From: a virus | IMG/VR virus record: IMGVR_UViG_3300044800_000029 | Span: 1-27,734 of that record | DNA length: 27,734 nucleotides | Direction: 5' to 3' (one strand) | Shown: one piece after another, positions 23,550-27,734 of the stretch | Numbering within the stretch: position 1 is the first letter of the stretch | Layout: each line of letters starts with the position of its first letter | Notes under the pieces: generated by a model | Seen by the model: the letters and a program-made list of their open reading frames with translations, nothing else | The model's database searches: none | What the model was told of the DNA's origin: nothing | Translations under genes and position numbers: made by a program

Positions 23550-23695
23550 CAGTTCACCCTCACCGTCGTACCGCCCTTGACGACTACCACCCCGCCGCAC
23601 TTTGGATTCGTGCAGATGCCATACCCCTTGAACTGGGTGTACGGATCAGCGGTGAGATTCACCGTGACAGGGCCCCCGCACTTCAGACAGTTCAT
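23549..23695 (-). CDS. Small zinc-ribbon-like protein (48 residues)
   Basis: The protein starts MNCLKCGGPVTVNL and carries a second metal-binding pair in ICTNPKCGG, giving CxxC...CxxxxC, a compact zinc ribbon. The ATG at 23695 follows GGAGGTGA by five bases and overlaps the upstream stop (ATGA); its stop overlaps the next start (TGATG). The exact packing at both ends strongly supports translation. The C-terminus is a beta-hairpin (VVVVKGGTTVRVN). Function unknown; such ribbons bind nucleic acid or act in protein assembly. Confidence 0.8.
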   Translation of the reverse strand: MNCLKCGGPVTVNLTADPYTQFKGYGICTNPKCGGVVVVKGGTTVRVN

Positions 23696-23904
23696 ATATC
23701 ACCTCCAAGAATTTTATCGCGGTCTCGCTGATTGTGTAAACACGCCCGCTCCCACTCGTGGAAGTGTTCAAAGCAAGCATACCGTCTCCGACCGTCGATG
23801 AACACAAACCGCGTCCCACGTTCCATACACTTGAAACAAAGTTCTTTACTTGATGGATTGTATCCGGGATCGGGCTTGTCACGGGAGTGGATCAGGTTCG
23901 CCAT
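23692..23904 (-). CDS. Small Cys/His metal-binding protein
   Basis: A protein of 70 residues. CFKC at 23-26 and a second set CFEHFHEW (44-51) look like a four-ligand Cys/His zinc site. The N-terminus is polar (HSRDKPDPGYNPSSKE), and the tail is basic. ATG at 23904 overlaps the preceding gene by 13 bases, and the end overlaps the zinc-ribbon gene (ATGA). Another frame is also open here but lacks such junctions. No named family recognised. Confidence 0.7.
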   Translation of the reverse strand: MANLIHSRDKPDPGYNPSSKELCFKCMERGTRFVFIDGRRRYACFEHFHEWERACLHNQRDRDKILGGDI

Positions 23905-24161
23905 TCCATCTCCATAAGCCTCAGCGCCTCCACTGCCTCCCTCACTGCCTCAACGCGGCCGGACAGATCAGCGATTATCTCGCGCGTGATGCTCTGCGCC
24001 GCCTCCACGTCCACCTGCCCGAATTGGTTTATCTTGATCTTTCCCGCGTAGGTCTTGGACAGCATATCAATTGCTACCTTGACTTCGTAGGCCAGCGCCT
24101 CAGACTCTGAGTAAGCGAGAAAGCCATCGTTGCATTTCCACATCTGGATAGGTGTTGCCAC
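23892..24161 (-). CDS. Hypothetical small helical protein
   Basis: A protein of 89 residues that starts at GTG 24161, directly after the TAA of the preceding gene, with GGAAGAG upstream. The N-terminus has a short strand-turn segment (MWKCNDGFLAYSESEALAYEVKVAIDM), and the C-terminal half (QSITREIIADLSGRVEAVREAVEALRLMEMEW) is a probable coiled coil. No family recognised. It forms part of the chained small-gene block between terminase and portal. Confidence 0.65.
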   Translation of the reverse strand: MATPIQMWKCNDGFLAYSESEALAYEVKVAIDMLSKTYAGKIKINQFGQVDVEAAQSITREIIADLSGRVEAVREAVEALRLMEMEWRT

Positions 24162-24374
24162 TTACTCTTCCCATCCCGTTATGGTTTCTTGATGGTTTGC
24201 TGGATCACGAAGAGAAGCTACTAGAGATTCCCATCTTAGACGCCACGGACAAGATCCGTGCTCATCATGAGACTTTGCGCTCGACCAAGGATTCTCATCC
24301 TCTGCTAGACGAACTCTGTTCATGATCTTCTTAACCGGCATTACTGCTATTTTCTTCCTAATGGCCTTTTCCAT
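24162..24374 (-). CDS. Hypothetical small basic protein
   Basis: A protein of 70 residues starting at ATG 24374 with AAGGAGG six bases upstream. The first 20 residues are basic (MEKAIRKKIAVMPVKKIMNR), followed by a Trp- and Ser-containing region (NPWSSAKSHDEHGSCPWRLRW) and an acidic end (TGWEE). No membrane span and no recognised domain. The good ribosome-binding site and abutting neighbours support it as a gene; role unknown. Confidence 0.5.
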   Translation of the reverse strand: MEKAIRKKIAVMPVKKIMNRVRLAEDENPWSSAKSHDEHGSCPWRLRWESLVASLRDPANHQETITGWEE

Positions 24375-24389
24375 TTCATGCCTCCTTTA

Positions 24390-24497
24390 CTACATCCCCA
24401 CCGCCCTAAAAATCAGGTAGAGAAGTATCACCACAAACGCAAGCCCGAGAAGACCAAGAACGAATCTCTCAATCCATTCACTGATCCCTTCCCACAT
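24390..24497 (-). CDS. 35-residue single-span membrane peptide
   Basis: Starts at ATG 24497 just after the terminase stop, with a GGAGG that overlaps that stop codon (TAA). The peptide starts MWEGISEWIERFVLGLLGLA and continues with a hydrophobic helix (FVVILLYLIF) and a short tail ending RAVGM. A charged amphipathic N-terminus plus a long single membrane helix is the classic shape of small phage membrane peptides. Function unknown; it is outside the lysis cassette. Confidence 0.7.
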   Translation of the reverse strand: MWEGISEWIERFVLGLLGLAFVVILLYLIFRAVGM

Positions 24498-24499
24498 AT

Positions 24500-26107
24500 T
24501 TACCTCCCAAACCTGCTATCCATGCTCACCACCGCCTCATCCCCGCCGCTGTACGCTTTCTGCAACGGCGCCCAAGGGTCTATTATCTTCCTACTCTCCA
24601 CTGTTTGTCTAACCTCTTTCACCATGGCCGGGTAGAACAGCGAAACCACAAGGTATTGTAACGCATCGTGCAAGTGTTCGAAGTTGTTCTCTTTCGGCTT
24701 CACCTTGAACACGTCAATACCCATCCTCGGGTTTTCCTCGTACACATATCCACCTTGAAACCCATTGATGAGCATGATACACGACGGGTCAATCAGTATG
24801 CCGTGGCGGCGCAAGAGCATCTCGTCCACTGAGTTGATTCTAAGGTCAAGCTCCTGCCGGGACGCTATCATGGTCACACCGCACATTTCTTTCTGCAATG
24901 TCGCGTTGCTAGTGAATCCACCTTTACCAGAGCTGAACTGATTGAACCCTGCGGGGTCGCAGTAGTGCGTGCAGACATTCCCGGGATATGCCTGTTCAAG
25001 ACTGCTCATCACAGCCCGGGTAAAGTCAATGATGTTCATCCGCGCGTCGTGGTATTCCCTGAGTACTTGCAGTGACATCGACCCTACTACTTGGCCTACC
25101 ACGCACGCAGGGAAGTTGCCCGAATTATCCCACCCCGCATAAAGCGGCGCACCATGTATCAACCCCGTGGCCGAATCCAATACCTTCATCCACATAAGCG
25201 GCGTCTCGCTCATGTGATCTTTCATCTCGAAGTTTCGATACACTCCTTTACCCTCCGGCTTCTTGCCAGGTTCCCCCTTGACCATCATTCGCACCATCTC
25301 GGGCGACTCTGGATAGTCTGCCTCTATGTCAGTCCAGTAACCTTCTCGCAGGTTCTCTTTGTTCTCGCCGCGTTCCTGCCAGAATCCAACGTAACGCTTC
25401 AGCGGTGCCTTCGCAGGTACTGGCCCCGGCGGCCGCTTGGGAACCAATACACGAGTATCGTATCTCCCTGTCTGCCAAATAGGATTGCCCTGCTCGTCCC
25501 GTTGCGGCTCTTGCAGAATCTTCGGACCCATCCAAAGGTAGTTGTAGTATATATGATGGTCTATCGTACACGGGTTTGATGTCTCGATCATGTAGGCAGG
25601 CACGTAGTCGCACGGTGAATCCTTGCGCTTGGGAAACCGACCGATACGCGCCTTGATAATGTTTTTAACATGGACATGAATCTCTATTGCCTCGTCAATC
25701 CACGCACCGGTAACCTCAAACGACCTGAACTTCTCTTCCGCGTCAGGTGTGTTGCAGGCACGGAACAGCAGCTCTACAACAAGCGGTGACTTGCAATGCT
25801 CACGGGCGGGCCAGTGGAGAGTGAGCGTCTTGTTGGTATAGTGCCAGTCGTGCTTGATGAACCAAGACACAGCAGTCTCGAAGTCTGTATCCATCAACTC
25901 GCCGTATGTCTTGCGGACGACAAACCATTTGGTGTGCGTTATCCCATACAGGTTGTAGATACGGCTGGGAAGGTTGAACCCTATCTGCCAGAGAGCTGTA
26001 GTAGTCTTAGCTGTCCCCATGGCACCGATAAGCGCAGATCGAGGGGCGTCACACCGATGGAAAGCTGCGACGGTAGGAGAAGCGGGCTTGTAGGTTATTA
26101 CTTGCAA
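24500..26107 (-). CDS. terL: Terminase large subunit
   Basis: A protein of 535 residues that powers DNA packaging and cuts concatemers. Walker A is GAMGTAKTT at 28-36 (Lys34) and Walker B is AWIDEA near 135-140. The C-terminal RNase-H-like nuclease has Asp327 (YAGWDNSGN), an acidic residue in HYCDPAGF (near 407) and HDALQYLV near 495. Start is TTG 26107, the only start codon before an upstream in-frame stop, giving a short N-terminus before Walker A that suits this family (ITYKPASPTVAAFHRC). Its SD is weak, and 116 bases separate it from the small subunit, unlike the tight packing elsewhere. Confidence 0.93.
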   Translation of the reverse strand: MQVITYKPASPTVAAFHRCDAPRSALIGAMGTAKTTTALWQIGFNLPSRIYNLYGITHTKWFVVRKTYGELMDTDFETAVSWFIKHDWHYTNKTLTLHWPAREHCKSPLVVELLFRACNTPDAEEKFRSFEVTGAWIDEAIEIHVHVKNIIKARIGRFPKRKDSPCDYVPAYMIETSNPCTIDHHIYYNYLWMGPKILQEPQRDEQGNPIWQTGRYDTRVLVPKRPPGPVPAKAPLKRYVGFWQERGENKENLREGYWTDIEADYPESPEMVRMMVKGEPGKKPEGKGVYRNFEMKDHMSETPLMWMKVLDSATGLIHGAPLYAGWDNSGNFPACVVGQVVGSMSLQVLREYHDARMNIIDFTRAVMSSLEQAYPGNVCTHYCDPAGFNQFSSGKGGFTSNATLQKEMCGVTMIASRQELDLRINSVDEMLLRRHGILIDPSCIMLINGFQGGYVYEENPRMGIDVFKVKPKENNFEHLHDALQYLVVSLFYPAMVKEVRQTVESRKIIDPWAPLQKAYSGGDEAVVSMDSRFGR

Positions 26108-26223
26108 AAAGCCGGTCGCCTCAGTTAAGACTCACACAACAGACTAAACCGTGAACTTCGACAAGCACCCACCTACGCCAATGCCCACTACAACCGATGC
26201 GCAACAGATGGCCTATATAGAGC

Positions 26224-26877
26224 TCACACATCCTCCGCTCCATCTCGAATCTTCTTCCATCGCTCCTGCGCTGCCGCCGCTTCCGGCCCCTGGCCGTGCG
26301 GATCGTCCACGGTTGCCGTCGCAGGATCGGAATCCCAGCCCTCGGAACCTACCTCAATGACGATGACTTCAGTCTCCTCCTCATCCTGACGGCCCCACTC
26401 TTTGAGTCTGGCCCGGGCTATCTGAAGCCTTCTCCCGACCACCTTGTCTATTGCATTAACTCTGTGCTGCTTTACTAGACCCTTGACCTTCAGCATGTCA
26501 TCAGCAAGGATCAAAGTATCCTCTGCCTTTTCACGCACGCCGTCGTTGTAGGAGTTGTACCATAGTTCCTTGAAATCAGGATCAGTATCTCTCCAAACGT
26601 AAATCGTATGTCTTTCCGGCATACCTTCAATCTGGCAGATTTTGGAGGCATTCAGACCATCACGCCGAAGCTCAATAATGGTCTGCTTGATCTCCTCTGG
26701 ATAACCACCCCGGCCTGGATGCGTATTTCCTTTTGCCGCAATCTCAGCAGCCACCCGGTCTTCATTCTTGGCTTCCTTCGCACGGTCTGGGAGCTCCATA
26801 TCTATATGGCGGTTACGTTTTAAGGTCTTAGAGTCCCTTTTACCTATAGCTTGACCGGGCTGGGGCTTGTTGGCCAT
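26224..26877 (-). CDS. terS: Terminase small subunit (Sf6-type)
   Basis: A protein of 217 residues that recognises the packaging site and regulates the large subunit. Residues about 55-105 form the HTH of the Sf6-type family: a GYPEEIKQTIIELRRDGLNA helix pair, then CQIEGMPERHTIYVWRDTDP. The adjoining helices (YNDGVREKAEDTLILADDM, HRVNAIDKVVGRRLQIARARLKEW) match the oligomerisation core. The N-terminus is basic and the C-terminus disordered and acidic. ATG 26877 has only a weak TAGGT upstream. It is followed by the large subunit. Confidence 0.85.
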   Translation of the reverse strand: MANKPQPGQAIGKRDSKTLKRNRHIDMELPDRAKEAKNEDRVAAEIAAKGNTHPGRGGYPEEIKQTIIELRRDGLNASKICQIEGMPERHTIYVWRDTDPDFKELWYNSYNDGVREKAEDTLILADDMLKVKGLVKQHRVNAIDKVVGRRLQIARARLKEWGRQDEEETEVIVIEVGSEGWDSDPATATVDDPHGQGPEAAAAQERWKKIRDGAEDV

Positions 26878-26883
26878 ACCTAT

Positions 26884-27165
26884 CTACCCGGCTGGAAGGC
26901 TGCGACGCTTCTCGCACAAATCCACAGCCTCGTGCTGGCCACACCATCCATCGGGGGGCACTGGGGACCACGCTGAAAGAAATATAGGCTGTATCTGCTG
27001 AGTCTGCATCGGACCGGGCGCGGCTATCCTTCCTGAGCCCGGGGCTTGTGCCATCACCATGAAAGCCTTCGGTGAATAGCGACGACACTGCCCCATGGGA
27101 TTTGGTTGTCCTGCATCGGGCGGCTTCCAGAAAAGACAATTGCTACAAAAAGAGTTGTTATTCAT
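26884..27165 (-). CDS. Small Cys-rich protein, zinc-binding candidate
   Basis: A protein of 93 residues from ATG 27165, which follows AAGGAG by four to five bases; an in-frame ATG 27 bases upstream (27192) lacks this. CSNCLFW at 7-13, GQCRRYSP and a final VPPDGWCGQHE give four cysteines in a pattern seen in many phage and bacterial hypothetical proteins with a Cys4 metal or iron-sulphur site. The first eight bases overlap the preceding gene. Function unknown; the gene sits just before the terminase small subunit. Confidence 0.65.
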   Translation of the reverse strand: MNNNSFCSNCLFWKPPDAGQPNPMGQCRRYSPKAFMVMAQAPGSGRIAAPGPMQTQQIQPIFLSAWSPVPPDGWCGQHEAVDLCEKRRSLPAG

Positions 27166-27418
27166 CTCTTCTCCTTGAATTATAATTCCCAATCATCAGT
27201 GTGCAAAGTGGCCTGAGACCGCCATAGTAACTTGCTTGATGATACCACTCCCCCACTTCCTCATCATTGAGTGCGTCCCGCCGCCTTTCATCCGGTCCGC
27301 ATTCACACATGAACCGGCCCGGTACCCCTTCATTTTCACCACGCGGGCAGGGATGCGCCCTCCACCATGCGACACGATCTCGATAACTTTTCCCCTTAGT
27401 GGCGAGATGGTAGGTCAT
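27158..27418 (-). CDS. Hypothetical small Cys-containing protein
   Basis: A protein of 86 residues starting at ATG 27418 in an ATGA overlap with the preceding gene. HPCPRG and MCECGPDERRRD give a possible three-cysteine metal site. The remainder is polar and aromatic (EEVGEWYHQASYYGGL). It ends in a RRRDE tail that reads through the SD and start of the next gene. No family recognised. Confidence 0.6.
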   Translation of the reverse strand: MTYHLATKGKSYRDRVAWWRAHPCPRGENEGVPGRFMCECGPDERRRDALNDEEVGEWYHQASYYGGLRPLCTLMIGNYNSRRRDE

Positions 27419-27633
27419 GCCCCGCCTCCCGGCTCGCGCATGGACTGACCTTTTACCAATCTCATCGTCTCGTCATGACATTCTGGCAAGCCGTGAGCAA
27501 TACAGCGAGCGCCGTTTACGGTCTGCTCTTTTCCATATGTTCGGCAGCATACTTTCGTTTCGGAAATGCCAGCGGCCTCAGCCATCTGTTTATACATCGT
27601 GTCGAACTTGAAAATCGGTACTCGGTTCCTCAC
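27415..27633 (-). CDS. Hypothetical small Cys-rich protein
   Basis: A protein of 72 residues starting at GTG 27633 in a GTGA overlap with the upstream partial gene, with GGGAGAGAAG ahead. An amphipathic N-terminal helix (FDTMYKQMAEAAG) precedes CC at 29-30, CIAHGLPEC at 44-52 and a charged end. The four-cysteine arrangement resembles its neighbours and suggests metal binding. No family recognised. Confidence 0.6.
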   Translation of the reverse strand: MRNRVPIFKFDTMYKQMAEAAGISETKVCCRTYGKEQTVNGARCIAHGLPECHDETMRLVKGQSMREPGGGA

Positions 27634-27734
27634 ATCTTCTCTCCCTTGCGCTTACTCCGCTTGTCGGCAAACACGGCGCGGACAGTATCGCATTCATCGC
27701 AATGCCCCTTGAGGCACAACTCTGTCTCTTTGCA
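27630..27734 (-). CDS. C-terminal end of a Cys-containing protein (partial)
   Basis: The last 34 codons of a minus-strand gene that continues beyond the window. The readable part, beginning CKETELCLKGHCDECDTV, contains four Cys and one His in a metal-knuckle-like spacing, and ends with a basic tail (DKRSKRKGEKM). Its TGA overlaps the GTG of the next gene. Nothing more can be said without the upstream sequence. Confidence 0.6.
   Translation of the reverse strand, partial: CKETELCLKGHCDECDTVRAVFADKRSKRKGEKM

Noticed and set aside
23646-23882. 78-codon minus-strand ORF overlapping the Cys/His and zinc-ribbon genes
   Set aside because: It has no stop-start junctions with its neighbours, whereas the other frame has clean junctions and an intact metal site.
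26121-26231. 36-codon minus-strand ORF between the terminase genes
   Set aside because: GGAGG is directly against the ATG, the composition is erratic (Cys/Trp-rich) and it is not coupled to the large subunit.
1-27734. CRISPR arrays, insertion sequences, attachment sites
   Set aside because: No regularly spaced repeat series, transposase, integrase or flanking inverted repeats were seen by eye on either strand.

Overview
The window looks like the late half of a podovirus-type (short-tailed) tailed-phage genome or prophage. From about 27.7 kb leftward to 1.5 kb, almost every gene is on the minus strand, tightly packed with ATGA, GTGA or TGATG junctions, in the classic order: terminase small subunit, terminase large subunit, portal, scaffold, major capsid protein, cement protein, tail tubular proteins A and B, gp13/gp14/gp15/gp16-like internal or ejection proteins, tail fibre/adhesin, accessory virion proteins, lysis genes. 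A T7 gp8-like portal, T7 gp11 to gp16-like order and absence of tape-measure, sheath or baseplate genes support a short-tailed phage. No RNA polymerase, integrase or replication gene lies in the window. Shine-Dalgarno (SD) sequences are bacterial. The host cannot be named from the sequence.

Region by region (minus strand unless stated): 26.9-27.7 kb has four small Cys-rich genes. 24.5-26.9 kb has the terminase subunits. 23.2-24.5 kb is a chain of small genes between terminase and portal, including a 35-residue membrane peptide and a 48-residue zinc-ribbon protein. 21.4-23.2 kb is the portal. 20.9-21.4 kb holds a gene with a second gene nested in another frame. 20.3-20.9 kb is an HNH homing-type endonuclease. 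17.8-20.3 kb has scaffold, capsid and cement genes. 15.0-17.8 kb has the tail tubular proteins. 8.0-15.0 kb has the internal/ejection proteins. 6.5-8.0 kb encodes a beta-propeller adhesin with a signal-peptide-like N-terminus. 5.7-6.5 kb encodes a small membrane protein and a possible papain-like protein. 3.1-5.6 kb has a beta-rich protein and three tandem paralogues. 1.5-2.8 kb is a lysis cassette (small membrane proteins, permuted NlpC/P60 hydrolase, 3TM holin).

On the plus strand, positions 2-1281 carry an MT-A70 DNA methyltransferase (5' truncated by the window edge) overlapping a PD-(D/E)XK-like gene. They converge on the late operon. The 233-base gap between the convergent units is not empty. 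It holds a promoter-like sequence with an embedded 16-base palindrome, a foldable RNA of about 100 nt, a strong intrinsic terminator, a competing hairpin that would mask a ribosome-binding site, and a 27-codon ORF. A second structured gap (2833-3064), with three hairpins, a 13-codon basic ORF and a terminator, separates the virion genes from the lysis genes. These two segments, the tandem paralogue array and the nested gene pair are the least ordinary parts of the window.
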